Positions 41,809-50,060 of a stretch of 64,000 bases of DNA are shown here, one piece after another (the first letter of the stretch is position 1; the number at the start of each line of letters is the position of its first letter). This stretch comes from CAVVAE01 sp963746185 (lineage in GTDB: Bacteria > Actinomycetota > Actinomycetes > Propionibacteriales > Nocardioidaceae): the NCBI GenBank assembly GCA_963746185.1, contig CAVVAE010000001.1, positions 372,001 through 436,000 on the forward strand. The letters are read 5' to 3'. Position numbers and translations under genes: made by a program. The notes beneath the pieces were generated by a model that saw only the letters and a list, made by a program, of their open reading frames with translations, was not told where the DNA came from and ran no database searches.

Positions 41809-43146
41809 ATGTCGCTGAGGAGCCCATCCGACGGACGTCGGGTCGACCCGATGGAGATGGGCATCAAGCTGCTCCATCGGTTGGCCGCAGCGAAGAGCCT
41901 CGACCGACTCGGTCTTCGTAAGCCGGCTGAGCGCGTGGTCTTCGAGGCCACCAAGGCCGGTTTCCGGACCGTCGGCGCCGTGAACAGGTCCTTTGCCGCC
42001 CGAAAGGCTGGTGCCGACCCGGCACGGTTGGCACCCTCGTCGTCGACCGGCCTCTTCGATCTGACGCCCACCGAAGACCAACAGATGATGGTCGACGTCG
42101 TACAGGAGTTCGCCAGCGAGGTGCTGCGACCGGCCGCCAGCGCAGCAGATGAGGCATGCAAGGCTCCGGCCGAGATCCTGGCCCAGAGTGGAGAGCTCGG
42201 GCTCAACCTGATCGAGGTGCCCGAGAACCTGGGCGGCATCGTCAATGAGCGGTCGGCAACCACCGGCGTCTTGGTCAACGAGGCGATGGCCTACGGAGAC
42301 ATGGGGCTCGCCGTGGCATGCCTGGCCCCGGCTGCGGTCAGCACCGCGATCTCACTCTGGGGTACGTCGGAGCAGCAGGCGACGTACCTCCCCGAGTTCG
42401 TCGGCGGCCACGCCCCGGCTGCAGCTCTCTCGCTGCTCGAGCCGCGACCGCTGTTCGACCCACTCGAACTCGCGACCGTGGCGCGCCGGACGCCGAGCGG
42501 CTACGTCCTCGACGGAGTCAAGTCGATGGTCCCTCGAGCAGCCGACGCGGAACTGTTCGTGATCGCCGCTGACCTCGAAGGAGAGGGCCCGGCGCTCTTC
42601 ATGGTCGAGTCAGGGTCGGCAGGTCTCGAGATCGAGGCGGAGCCGGCCATGGGGTTGCGAGCTGCTGCGATGAGCCGGGTCATCCTGGGCAACGTGGCCG
42701 TGCCGTCGACCGCCCTTCTCGGAAGTGGCTCGCCGAGTGACTACCGGGCTTGCGTCCGCGCGAGCCGACTTGCGTGGGCCGGCTTGTGTCTCGGGACCGC
42801 GCAAGCAGTGCTCGACTACGTGACGCCCTATGTCAACGAGCGCGTCGCGTTCGGTGAGCCGATCAGTCACCGGCAGTCAGTCGCGTTCATGGTGGCCAAC
42901 ATCGCGATCGAGCTCGAGGGGATGCGGCTGGTGACCTATCGCGCCGGCTCACGCACCGATCAGGGCAAGGACGCCTCTCGCGCGGTCGCGCTGGCTCGGC
43001 GGTTGTGCGCGGAGCACGGCATGCGGATCGGCACCGACGGTGTGCAGCTGCTCGGTGGACACGGCTTCGTGAAAGAACACCCAGTCGAACGTTGGTACCG
43101 CGACCTCCGCGCGATCGGCGTGATGGAAGGTGCGGTGCTGGTCTGA
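41809..43146 (+). CDS. Acyl-CoA dehydrogenase family protein, divergent member
   Basis: 445 residues. The ACAD fold starts only near residue 85 (FDLTPTEDQQMMVDVVQEFASEVLRPAAS) after a basic N-terminal extension. Middle and C-terminal helices are recognisable (RASRLAWAGLCLGTAQAVLDYVTPYVNERVAFGEPISHRQSVAFMVANIAIELEGMRLVTYRA, LLGGHGFVKEHPVERWYRDLRAIGVMEGAVLV). The usual FAD/substrate motif (xTEPxAGSD) reads SLLEPRPLFDP, and the chain stops soon after the MEG segment, so it may be a non-flavin or structural subunit. ATG with AGGAAAGGA upstream; the next ACAD gene starts on its stop. Confidence 0.82.
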   Translation: MSLRSPSDGRRVDPMEMGIKLLHRLAAAKSLDRLGLRKPAERVVFEATKAGFRTVGAVNRSFAARKAGADPARLAPSSSTGLFDLTPTEDQQMMVDVVQEFASEVLRPAASAADEACKAPAEILAQSGELGLNLIEVPENLGGIVNERSATTGVLVNEAMAYGDMGLAVACLAPAAVSTAISLWGTSEQQATYLPEFVGGHAPAAALSLLEPRPLFDPLELATVARRTPSGYVLDGVKSMVPRAADAELFVIAADLEGEGPALFMVESGSAGLEIEAEPAMGLRAAAMSRVILGNVAVPSTALLGSGSPSDYRACVRASRLAWAGLCLGTAQAVLDYVTPYVNERVAFGEPISHRQSVAFMVANIAIELEGMRLVTYRAGSRTDQGKDASRAVALARRLCAEHGMRIGTDGVQLLGGHGFVKEHPVERWYRDLRAIGVMEGAVLV

Positions 43147-44381
43147 TGATCAACCTCGAGGTTCCCCAGAGGCTGCGACTGCCGGTCAAGCAGGCGCACC
43201 AGGTCGCGGCCGAGATGCTCCGGCCAATCTCCCGCAAGTACGACAATGCCGAGCACGCGTACGCGCAGGAGCTCGACATGCTGGCCGTGATGGTAGACGG
43301 GATGTCCGCATCCGGGTCGGGGAGTGGGGCCGGCGCGAGCGGCGTACGACGCAAGGACGACGAGGCAAAGGACGCCGCCAGTTCCGCAGGCAAGGATCAG
43401 GTCCGTAACGGCACGAACCTGTCGAGCGTGCTGTCGATCATGGAGATGTGCTGGGGTGACGTCGGACTGCTGCTGTCGATGCCTCGACAAGGGCTCGGCA
43501 ACTCCGCGATCGCCTCGGTGGCAGACGATGAACAGCGTGAGCGCTTCAAGGGTCTGTGGGCCGGAATGGCGATCACGGAACCGGACTGCGGATCGGACTC
43601 CGCCAACATCTCGACGACGGCCAGGCTGGACGGCGACGACTACGTCATCAACGGCGAGAAGATCTACGTCACCGCCGGTGGGCGTTGCGATGCGGTCGTT
43701 GTGTGGGCCACGCTCGACAAGTCCAGGGGGCGGGCGGCGATCAAGTCGTTCGTCGTACCGAAGGACACTCCGGGGATGCGCGTGGAGCGGCTCGAGCACA
43801 AACTCGGGATCCGCTCGTCGGACACCGCGACGATCATCTTCGAGGACGCCCGGGTGCCGAAGCAGAACTTGCTTGGCAGTCCTGACATCGACGCGGGCTC
43901 CGGCTTCGCCGGCGCGATGCAGACGTTCGACAACACGCGCCCTCTCGTGGCAGCCATGGCTGTCGGGTGTGCGCGCGCCTCGTTGGAGCTGACGCGTGAC
44001 CTGCTGAGCGACGCCGGGGTCGAGATCGACTACGACCGTCCGGCAGAGCGGCAGATCGCGGCGGCCGCGACATTCCTGCAGATGGAGGCCGACTGGGAAG
44101 CCGGTTATCTGCTGACGTTGCAGGCGGCGTGGATGGCCGACAACGGCAAGCCGAACTCACTTCAGGCGTCGATGGCCAAGGCGAAGGCTGGGCGGATCGG
44201 CAACGACGTGACGCTGCGATGTGTGGCTTTGGCCGGCAGCCTCGGCTACAGCGAGCACGAACTGCTCGAGAAATGGGCGCGGGACTCCAAGATCCTCGAC
44301 ATCTTCGAGGGCACCCAGCAGATCCAGCAGCTCATCGTGGCTCGACGACTGCTCGGCAAGAGCTCGGCCGAGCTGAAGTAG
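43146..44381 (+). CDS. Acyl-CoA dehydrogenase
   Basis: 411 residues with the full ACAD pattern: MAITEPDCGSDSANISTTARLDGDDYVINGEKIYVTAGG (FAD and substrate), SFVVPKDTPGMRVERLEHKLGIRSSDTATIIFEDARVPKQNLLG, the long helical C-terminal domain and ILDIFEGTQQIQQLIVARRLLG with the catalytic-type Glu. A Ser/Gly-rich loop (ASGSGSGAGASGVRRKD) at residues about 55-70 is unusual. It oxidises acyl-CoA to trans-2-enoyl-CoA. The ATG overlaps the stop of the previous ACAD by one base (TGATG), so the pair is coupled and probably forms a heteromer. Confidence 0.9.
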   Translation: MINLEVPQRLRLPVKQAHQVAAEMLRPISRKYDNAEHAYAQELDMLAVMVDGMSASGSGSGAGASGVRRKDDEAKDAASSAGKDQVRNGTNLSSVLSIMEMCWGDVGLLLSMPRQGLGNSAIASVADDEQRERFKGLWAGMAITEPDCGSDSANISTTARLDGDDYVINGEKIYVTAGGRCDAVVVWATLDKSRGRAAIKSFVVPKDTPGMRVERLEHKLGIRSSDTATIIFEDARVPKQNLLGSPDIDAGSGFAGAMQTFDNTRPLVAAMAVGCARASLELTRDLLSDAGVEIDYDRPAERQIAAAATFLQMEADWEAGYLLTLQAAWMADNGKPNSLQASMAKAKAGRIGNDVTLRCVALAGSLGYSEHELLEKWARDSKILDIFEGTQQIQQLIVARRLLGKSSAELK

Positions 44382-44420
44382 CGGTGGCCTCGCGTCCGCG
44401 GCCTGACGGGCCAAGGAGAC

Positions 44421-44442
44421 TGTCGGCGAAGGCGGCTAATCT
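44421..44442 (+). promoter_or_regulatory. PafBC-like promoter of the VOC gene
   Basis: TGTCGGCG (44421-44428), 8 bases, TAATCT (44437-44442), 6 bases to the ATG at 44449. The first box fits TGTCRGTG at 7 of 8 positions, with exact spacing. No known damage role for the gene, so it is a weaker case than the ligase and HNH promoters. Confidence 0.45.
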
Positions 44443-44448
44443 GCCTCC

Positions 44449-45126
44449 ATGCCTCTCGCGACGTTCAACAAGATTTGCGTTGACGCCCTCGACCCCGTAG
44501 CCCTCGGCGAGTTCTGGGCGGCGGTCGTCGACATGCGGCTGAAGCAGCACGACAACGGCGAGACCGGTCTCGTCGACACCGACGACCGCTACCGGATCTG
44601 GTTCAACCTGGTGCCGCAAGCGAAGTCGGTGAAGCACCGTGTGCACTTGGACATCTACGCCAAAACGCTGGCTGACGTGGAGAAGCTCGGGGCAACGGTG
44701 GTGCTTCCCGAGGGCGATGACCGGCACTGGACCGTGATGGCCGACCCTGAGGGTGGAGAGTTCTGCGCGTTCCTGCGTGAGGAGCTGCCCGCCCGGCGGC
44801 TGCACGGACTGGTCGTCGACAGTGCCGACCCGTTCAGCCAGGCCCGGTGGTGGCACGAGGTGCTCGGCGGGCGGCTGATCGAAGAGGATGCGGGCTTCGC
44901 AACTGTCACCGATCTAGCGGAGCTACCCGACATGACGTTGGACTTCGTACCTGTCCCTGAGGCCAAGTCGGGTGCCAACCGCATCCACTGGGACGTCGTC
45001 GTCGACTCGATCGATCCGCTACTTGCGGCCGGGGCGAGCGTCGTACGGCGCAAGGGCGATGATGACCTCACGTGGTATGTGCTCGCCGATCCGGAGGGCA
45101 ATGAGTTCTGCGCCTTTGACGACTAG
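44449..45126 (+). CDS. VOC-family protein with two glyoxalase-like modules
   Basis: 225 residues in two similar halves (about 1-110 and 115-225) of the vicinal oxygen chelate fold; KICVDALDPVALGEFWAAVVDMRLKQHDNG and LVVDSADPFSQARWWHEVLGGRLIEE mark the two starts, and WTVMADPEGGEFCAFL and WYVLADPEGNEFCAFDD the two ends. This is the Glyoxalase_6-like duplicated form. Substrate unknown. ATG 6 bases after TAATCT; it converges closely on the next gene. Confidence 0.84.
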   Translation: MPLATFNKICVDALDPVALGEFWAAVVDMRLKQHDNGETGLVDTDDRYRIWFNLVPQAKSVKHRVHLDIYAKTLADVEKLGATVVLPEGDDRHWTVMADPEGGEFCAFLREELPARRLHGLVVDSADPFSQARWWHEVLGGRLIEEDAGFATVTDLAELPDMTLDFVPVPEAKSGANRIHWDVVVDSIDPLLAAGASVVRRKGDDDLTWYVLADPEGNEFCAFDD

Positions 45127-45135
45127 CCGAGCGAC

Positions 45136-45855
45136 TCAAGACCTCTGGAGGAACGTGCAGACGCACGCCCTGTTGCCGTCGGCGTCGGCCAGCACGACGT
45201 ACGACGGGGCATTCGTGTCGTCGAACACTCGTCCACCCGCCTCGACAGCAGCGGCGATGCGCTCCTCGGCCACGTCGTGTGGCAACCACACGTCGATGTG
45301 GAAGCGCTGTCGCGGGGTCTCGTGCGCATCAGTCTCCTGGAACCACAGGATCGGGACGCGACCGGTGGGGTCGCGTACGTCGCCTAACTTGAGTGAGCCG
45401 GAATCGCCAGTGAGCAGGGCGGCCCAGAAGGGTGCGACCGCGGCATCGTCGGCGGTGTCCAGCGCCAGCTCGATCGTGGTCACCGCGCGCGGCTCGGCTG
45501 CGATGCCGTGCTCGTCAGCGATCCTGGTGATCTGCCGAGCGAGCTCGACGTCGCGCTGAGTCACCCACGAAAGGCGCTTCTCGGGACCGCCGTCGTCAGG
45601 GCGGTAGACCGCATCGTGACTGATCAGCGTCAGATCGACGAACGGATACGAGAGCCTCACGTCAGGATGGTGGTCCATCGCCTCAGCGGCCTCGCCCACC
45701 GCGGAGACGAACTTGAGGCCAGTGGCGAAGTCGCCGGTGCGGAACCGCCCGTGAAAGGCCTGGCCGAGTTTTCGCCAGTCGTCGAGTTGGGCGTCGAGGA
45801 TCTGATCTGTTTTGAGCATGTCCGTGTCGGTGCTGGTGTCTTCGGTGTTGGTCAT
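45136..45855 (-). CDS. Pterin-4a-carbinolamine dehydratase-like domain fused to a VOC domain
   Basis: 239 residues. The N-terminal half (about 15-110) is a PCD/DCoH-type domain: DWRKLGQAFHGRFRTGDFATGLKFVSAVGEAAEAMDHHPDVRLSYPFVDLTLISHDA with the HHP motif. The C-terminal half is a glyoxalase-like VOC module ending in YVVLADADGNRACVCTFLQRS. The ATG at 45855 is preferred over GTG 45864 because TACGGT lies 7 bases upstream. Fusions of this kind are found in actinobacteria; the pterin or other ligand is not established. Confidence 0.82.
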   Translation of the reverse strand: MTNTEDTSTDTDMLKTDQILDAQLDDWRKLGQAFHGRFRTGDFATGLKFVSAVGEAAEAMDHHPDVRLSYPFVDLTLISHDAVYRPDDGGPEKRLSWVTQRDVELARQITRIADEHGIAAEPRAVTTIELALDTADDAAVAPFWAALLTGDSGSLKLGDVRDPTGRVPILWFQETDAHETPRQRFHIDVWLPHDVAEERIAAAVEAGGRVFDDTNAPSYVVLADADGNRACVCTFLQRS

Positions 45856-45954
45856 GCGCGTCACCGTAATCCAAGGTCCGGACAGTCCGCGGCCAGTCTC
45901 CGGACGTGGTCCGCTGCGTCCTCGGGCGCGAGACCCGCGAGGCGCGCCTGGATT

Positions 45955-45976
45955 GGCGGGATACTTCGATCCCGCC
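45955..45976. promoter_or_regulatory. Perfect 8-bp hairpin in a divergent intergenic region
   Basis: GGCGGGAT-ACTTCG-ATCCCGCC forms a perfect stem with a 6-base loop, between the PCD/VOC gene and the DUF3237 gene. No T-run follows on either strand, so an operator or leader structure is more likely than a terminator. Confidence 0.4.
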
Positions 45977-46023
45977 GTCGATTCTGTAATGCTCCCAGGA
46001 GGGCTGGTTCGCTAGTAGCGGGA

Positions 46024-46476
46024 GTGCACGCTTTGAGGCTCGAGCAGTTGTACCGGATTCGCTTCACCTATCCAGAGAGCTGGACAGTCGGGCTCGAAGG
46101 CGGGTGGGAGCAGCACCTGTTGCTTGCCGAAGGCCGCTGCGAGGGCTCGATCAGTGGTCGCTTCCGCGGCGCGAACTTCCCGCATCGCCGAACCGAAGCG
46201 GGGCCGTTCCGTCCAGACTTCCGCGCCGTCATCGAGACTGACGATGGCGCGACCATCATGTTCGAGTGGCACGGATACGGCCGCGCCTACCCGCCGGGGC
46301 GAAGGCAGATCGTCGGCTCCGTCTTTCACGTCAGCGACAACGAGCGCTACCGGCGCCTCAATGACGTCGTGTGCGTCTGTGTGGGAGAAGTCCGCGCGCC
46401 GGAGGATCCGGACCAGGAGAGCTCCGACCTCGTGATCGACGTTGCCGAACTCATCTGGGAACCGATTGCCGAATGA
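46024..46476 (+). CDS. DUF3237-family protein
   Basis: 150 residues: LRLEQLYRIRFTYPESWTVGLEGGWEQHLLLAEGRCEGSISGRFRGANFPHRRTEAGPFRPDFRAVIETDDGATIMFEWHGYGRAYP is the characteristic N-terminal segment of DUF3237, a beta-barrel family of unknown function. It starts at GTG 46024 with GCGGGA close upstream, which is a poor SD, so the start is moderately sure. Divergent from the PCD/VOC gene with a perfect hairpin in between. Confidence 0.75.
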   Translation: MHALRLEQLYRIRFTYPESWTVGLEGGWEQHLLLAEGRCEGSISGRFRGANFPHRRTEAGPFRPDFRAVIETDDGATIMFEWHGYGRAYPPGRRQIVGSVFHVSDNERYRRLNDVVCVCVGEVRAPEDPDQESSDLVIDVAELIWEPIAE

Positions 46477-46516
46477 CGACGCGTCATGCCCAGGGCGCTG
46501 GGCAGTCTGCGGTGGC

Positions 46517-47554
46517 TCAGATCGTGATGGCGACCTTGCCTCGTACCTTTCCGGCTTCCAGGTGGCGGATGGCTTCGGGTACCTCGGCCAGCGGGTAGGT
46601 CCGGTCGATGCTCGGCGTCACCGTGCCCGCCTCGATGAACTCGCTGACTCGTTCGACATCGCTCGAGCGCTCCTTGCTTGCCAGCATGGTCAATCGCTGG
46701 CGCACGAACGGCGACAGGGCAGCGGCGCGCAACGATCGACCGAAGCCTCCTGTCCACTTCCCGCCGGACTCACCGCCCACGATGACGAGCGTTCCACGTG
46801 GAGTGAGGGCACTCCGGAGCCGCGACAGCTTCGAGTTCCCTCCGATGTCGAGGATCAGGTCGTAGTGGTGCTCGCCGTCGGCGAAGTCATCGCGCGTGTA
46901 GTCGAGGACATGGTCGGCCCCGAGTGACCGCAGCAGGTCGAGCTTGCTGGTGCTGGCCACTCCGGTCACCTCGGCTCCGAGTGCTTTCGCAAGTTGTACG
47001 GCGTAGCTGCCGACGCCGCCCGACGCACCGATGATCAACACGTGCTGCCCTTGTTCGACACGGCCCGTGTCGAGGGCCTGCAGGGCGGTGATCCCGGAAA
47101 CCGGAACCACGGCGGCTTGCTCGAAGCTGGCGTTTGCTGGCTTGTGGGCCAGCTTGTCCTCGAGGGCAGCGGCGTACTCCGCGAAGGAGCCGCGGGCGAT
47201 GCCGAACACCTCGTCTCCTGCGGCAAACTTGGTCACCGCCGAACCGACAGCGACGACCGTGCCGGCGACGTCGAGGCCGGGAACCGGGTTCTTCGGTCTA
47301 CGGAACCCAAAACCGATGATCCGCATCAGGTAGGGCCGGCCAGTCATCAGATGCCACGTGCCGCGATCGAGACCTGCTGCCTTTACGTGGAGGAGCACTT
47401 CGTTGTCGGCGATCTCGGGTGGAGCGATCCGCCCGAAGCGCAACACGTCAGTGGAGCCGTAGCTGTCTTGCACGATGGCCGGCATCGTGGTCGGAGTCGC
47501 CGACATACCGTTCGCCTCGCTGTCTGTCGCAGTGGATTGCGTGTGAGATCCCAT
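46517..47554 (-). CDS. Zinc-independent medium-chain (quinone) oxidoreductase
   Basis: 345 residues of the MDR superfamily, quinone oxidoreductase type: NEVLLHVKAAGLDRGTWHLMTGRP, VPGLDVAGTVVAVGSAVTKFAAGDEVFGIARGSFAEYAA, and NADPH-binding HVLIIGASGGVGSYAVQLAKALGAEVTGVASTSKLDLLRSLGADHVLDY. The catalytic zinc Cys and His of alcohol dehydrogenases are absent. ATG at 47554 with AAGGGAAG 5 bases upstream. Divergent from a TetR gene with a long palindrome in the promoter, so TetR control is likely. Confidence 0.88.
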   Translation of the reverse strand: MGSHTQSTATDSEANGMSATPTTMPAIVQDSYGSTDVLRFGRIAPPEIADNEVLLHVKAAGLDRGTWHLMTGRPYLMRIIGFGFRRPKNPVPGLDVAGTVVAVGSAVTKFAAGDEVFGIARGSFAEYAAALEDKLAHKPANASFEQAAVVPVSGITALQALDTGRVEQGQHVLIIGASGGVGSYAVQLAKALGAEVTGVASTSKLDLLRSLGADHVLDYTRDDFADGEHHYDLILDIGGNSKLSRLRSALTPRGTLVIVGGESGGKWTGGFGRSLRAAALSPFVRQRLTMLASKERSSDVERVSEFIEAGTVTPSIDRTYPLAEVPEAIRHLEAGKVRGKVAITI

Positions 47555-47590
47555 GACCGCTTCCCTTGTCGAGTCGATGGGGAGTCCCAC

Positions 47591-47625
47591 CGTACTTAGT
47601 AAGGTAGAGTACCGTACTAAGTACG
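47591..47625. promoter_or_regulatory. Large palindrome in the divergent TetR/oxidoreductase promoter
   Basis: CGTACTTAGTA (47591-47601) and TACTAAGTACG (47615-47625) form 11-bp perfect arms with 13 bases between; GGTA-GAG-TACC inside gives a second small palindrome. Position between the TetR gene and its divergent neighbour suits an operator. Confidence 0.75.
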
Positions 47626-47649
47626 AAAGCGCTAGCGACCAGGAGCGAG

Positions 47650-48363
47650 ATGTCACCACAGAGCAGCGACAGTCCGCGGGAACGCACCCCACTCAGCCGT
47701 GACCTGGTACTGCGGGGAGCGGTGGCGGTCGCGGACGCCGGCGGGGGGATTGGGTCGCTGACGATACGTTCGCTCGCCCAAGAACTCGGCGTGAAGCCGA
47801 TGTCGGTCTACCACCACGTTGCCAACAAGGACGAGATTCTCGACGGCATCGTGGATCTCGTCTTCAGCGAGATCGAGCTACCGGTGGCCGGCGGCGACTG
47901 GCGATCGGAGATGCGGCGCCGAGCAGACTCTGCCCGCGAGGTGCTGGTCGGGCACCCGTGGGCCATCGCGCTGTTGCAGTCGCGACTCAACCCGGGTCCC
48001 GCGACGCTGCGACACCACGACGCGATCATCGGTTGCCTGCGCGGGGCGGGTTTCTCCGTGGAGATGACAGCGCACGCTTTCGCGCTCATCGACAGCTACG
48101 TGTACGGGTTCGCACTCTCTGAGGCTGCGCTACCCATTCACGGCCCTGAGAGCGTCGCCGACATTGCCGAATCGATGATGGAGGAGTTCTTGTCGCCTGA
48201 GTTGTACCCGCACCTGTTCGAGTTCACGAACGAGCACATCATGAAACCCGGATACGACTTCGGTGAGGAGTTCGAGTTCGGGCTTGACCTGATCCTCGAC
48301 GCCCTGTCGAGCTCACTTCCAGCGGAGGGCAGCAAACGACCTCAGCGGCGTAGCAGCGGTTAA
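47650..48363 (+). CDS. TetR-family regulator with TetR_C-type ligand domain
   Basis: 237 residues. HTH at about 20-65 (LRGAVAVADAGGGIGSLTIRSLAQELGVKPMSVYHHVANKDEILDGIVDLVF) followed by a C-terminal domain with the TetR_C_1 layout (GHPWAIALLQSRLNPGPATLRHHDAIIGCLRGAGFSVEMTAHAFALIDSYVYGFALSEAALP). AGGAG with a 5-base spacer precedes the ATG. It stands divergent from an MDR oxidoreductase, with a palindrome between them that should be its operator. Effector unknown. Confidence 0.88.
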   Translation: MSPQSSDSPRERTPLSRDLVLRGAVAVADAGGGIGSLTIRSLAQELGVKPMSVYHHVANKDEILDGIVDLVFSEIELPVAGGDWRSEMRRRADSAREVLVGHPWAIALLQSRLNPGPATLRHHDAIIGCLRGAGFSVEMTAHAFALIDSYVYGFALSEAALPIHGPESVADIAESMMEEFLSPELYPHLFEFTNEHIMKPGYDFGEEFEFGLDLILDALSSSLPAEGSKRPQRRSSG

Positions 48364-48372
48364 GTTAGAGAG

Positions 48373-48762
48373 ATGCCCGACGCAGAGGGACCGAACGACG
48401 GGTCAACGACCAGCACCACGGACGTCGTCCGAGCGTTCTTCACGAGCTACCGCACGCAGGATCGCGAAGCAGCAGAGCGGCTAGCCGCGGATGAGTTCGT
48501 TTTCACGAGTCCACAAGATGACCACATCGACCGAGCCGCCTACTTCGAGCGTTGCTTCCCCACCGCCGATCGATTCAGATCTCAGTCCCTGTTGTACGTC
48601 GTCGCCGCATCCAACGACGACGTACTTGTCGTCTACGAATACGAGCTCACCACCGGCGGGACGTACCGAAACGCTGAACTCCTCACTGTTCGCGACGGCA
48701 AAGTCGTTGAGGCGCAGGTCTTCTTCGGTGGCCAGGTCGAAGGACAAGAGCCAGCCAGTTAG
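48373..48762 (+). CDS. NTF2-like/SnoaL-like protein
   Basis: 129 residues: VVRAFFTSYRTQDREAAERLAADEFVFTSPQDDHIDRAAYFERCFPTADRFRSQSLLYVVAASNDDVLVVYEYELTTGGTYRNAELLTVRDGKVVEAQVFFGGQV is the SnoaL-like cone fold. Function not predictable. The start lies 9 bases after the TetR stop; TAAGTT lies 6 bases upstream of the ATG (the TAA is the TetR stop), so it may be both readthrough and promoter-driven. Confidence 0.8.
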   Translation: MPDAEGPNDGSTTSTTDVVRAFFTSYRTQDREAAERLAADEFVFTSPQDDHIDRAAYFERCFPTADRFRSQSLLYVVAASNDDVLVVYEYELTTGGTYRNAELLTVRDGKVVEAQVFFGGQVEGQEPAS

Positions 48763-48863
48763 CCGGGAAGACTCGCCGGGAGATGCCGCCGGAGGGCTCG
48801 CTGCCCGACGACAGCTCCGAGGGCGATTTGGCATCGCCACCATCAACGTCTTAGATTCCGGCC

Positions 48864-49394
48864 ATGACTACCGAAGTCGAGGCACTTGTCGATTTTCTCG
48901 ACCGACAGCGGAGGCGGGTGCTCGACATCGTCGACGGCCTCTCCGACGACGCGCTCCGGCGGCCCGTGCTCCCCTCAGGTTGGAACTGCGTGGGAATGTT
49001 TCAACACCTCACGGTCAACGAACGCTACTGGCTCCGTTGGGCCGTCGGCGGAGAGCAGATAGCAGGGACGGCGATCGTAGATGGACAGTGTCAGGTGGTT
49101 CTGGACGACATGGCCGACGTCGACAATGACTGGCTGGTAGCGCCACATCTGACCCCAGAGACCATCATCGGCCGCTATCGCGATGAGACCGAGATGGCCA
49201 ATCTCGCCATTGCGGGTGTCCCGCTCGACGGCCCACCGCGACAGGTTGACCCGCCTTGGGGGGATTGGTTCAGCAGCCCCATCGACGTTCGCTGGATCCT
49301 CCTGCACATGATCGAGGAAACGGCCCAGCATGCAGGCCACCTCGACGTCGTCCGCGAGGTTCTCGACGACCAGACGGCGTCGTCTACGAGCTAG
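48864..49394 (+). CDS. DinB-family protein (DUF664)
   Basis: 176 residues of the DinB-like four-helix bundle, DUF664 group: VDFLDRQRRRVLDIVDGLSDDALRRPVLPSGWNCVGMFQHLTVNERYWLRWAVGGE with a His (QHLT) and IDVRWILLHMIEETAQHAGHLDVVREVL with two His, the three metal ligands of the fold. ATG 6 bases after TAGATT, no SD. Possible thiol-dependent enzyme; substrate unknown. Confidence 0.82.
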   Translation: MTTEVEALVDFLDRQRRRVLDIVDGLSDDALRRPVLPSGWNCVGMFQHLTVNERYWLRWAVGGEQIAGTAIVDGQCQVVLDDMADVDNDWLVAPHLTPETIIGRYRDETEMANLAIAGVPLDGPPRQVDPPWGDWFSSPIDVRWILLHMIEETAQHAGHLDVVREVLDDQTASSTS

Positions 49395-49406
49395 CCGGCG
49401 AGCTGG

Positions 49407-50060
49407 TCACCAACCGCGCTCGCGCCACTCCGCGAGGTGCGGCCGCTCAGCACCGAGGGTGGAGTCGTCGCCGTGGCCGGGGTAGAACCACGTCTCGTCG
49501 GGGAGCCGGTCGAAGATCTTCGTCTCCACGTCGTGGATCAGCGAGGCGAAGTCATCGGGGTTGTCGTGGGTGTTGCCGACACCGCCAGGGAAGAGGCAGT
49601 CGCCCGTCCACAGATGTGGTGGCCCGGTCGGATCGTCGTACACCAGCGCGATCGATCCGGGCGTGTGGCCGACCAAGTGGATCGCCTGGAGGCTGATGTT
49701 GCCGAAGGTGATCGTGTCGCCATCGCTCACTGGCCGGTCGGTGGCGACTGGGATGCCGTCCACATCGTCGGTGCCGGCGATCGTGGTCGCTTGCGTCGCC
49801 GCGACCACGGCTTCGAGAGCGTCCCAGTGGTCCCGGTGGCGATGGGTCGTGACGATGGTCGACAAGGGCTGCCCGCCCAACAGTCCGAGGAGGACATCCG
49901 GCTCCGACGCAGCATCGACGAGCAACAGGGTGTCCGTGTCCATGCACTGCAAGAGGTAGGCGTTGTTGTCCATCGGACCGACAGAGGCCTTCGTGATGCG
50001 GAGCTCTGCAAGCTCCCGGACGCCCGGCGACCCGGGTTTGACCTTTCCTCGGTACGTCAT
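49407..50060 (-). CDS. MBL-fold metallohydrolase (glyoxalase II-like)
   Basis: 217 residues. THRHRDH is the metal-binding HxHxDH, with VGHTPGSIALVYDD, GDCLFPGG and YPGHGDDST giving the further His and Asp ligands; NAYLLQCMDTDTLLLVDAASEP is the N-terminal strand. The type hydrolyses thioesters or similar. The ATG at 50060 has GGAG 7 bases upstream and overlaps the stop of the mycothiol-dependent gene by 4 bases (ATGA), so it is coupled to it; GTG 50066 is less likely. The pairing suggests a mycothiol-linked thioester hydrolase (inferred). Confidence 0.85.
   Translation of the reverse strand: MTYRGKVKPGSPGVRELAELRITKASVGPMDNNAYLLQCMDTDTLLLVDAASEPDVLLGLLGGQPLSTIVTTHRHRDHWDALEAVVAATQATTIAGTDDVDGIPVATDRPVSDGDTITFGNISLQAIHLVGHTPGSIALVYDDPTGPPHLWTGDCLFPGGVGNTHDNPDDFASLIHDVETKIFDRLPDETWFYPGHGDDSTLGAERPHLAEWRERGW

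Noticed and set aside
45989..46015. Eight-codon mini-frame (ATG to TAG) before the DUF3237 gene
   Set aside because: No evidence of translation; too short to judge and likely chance.
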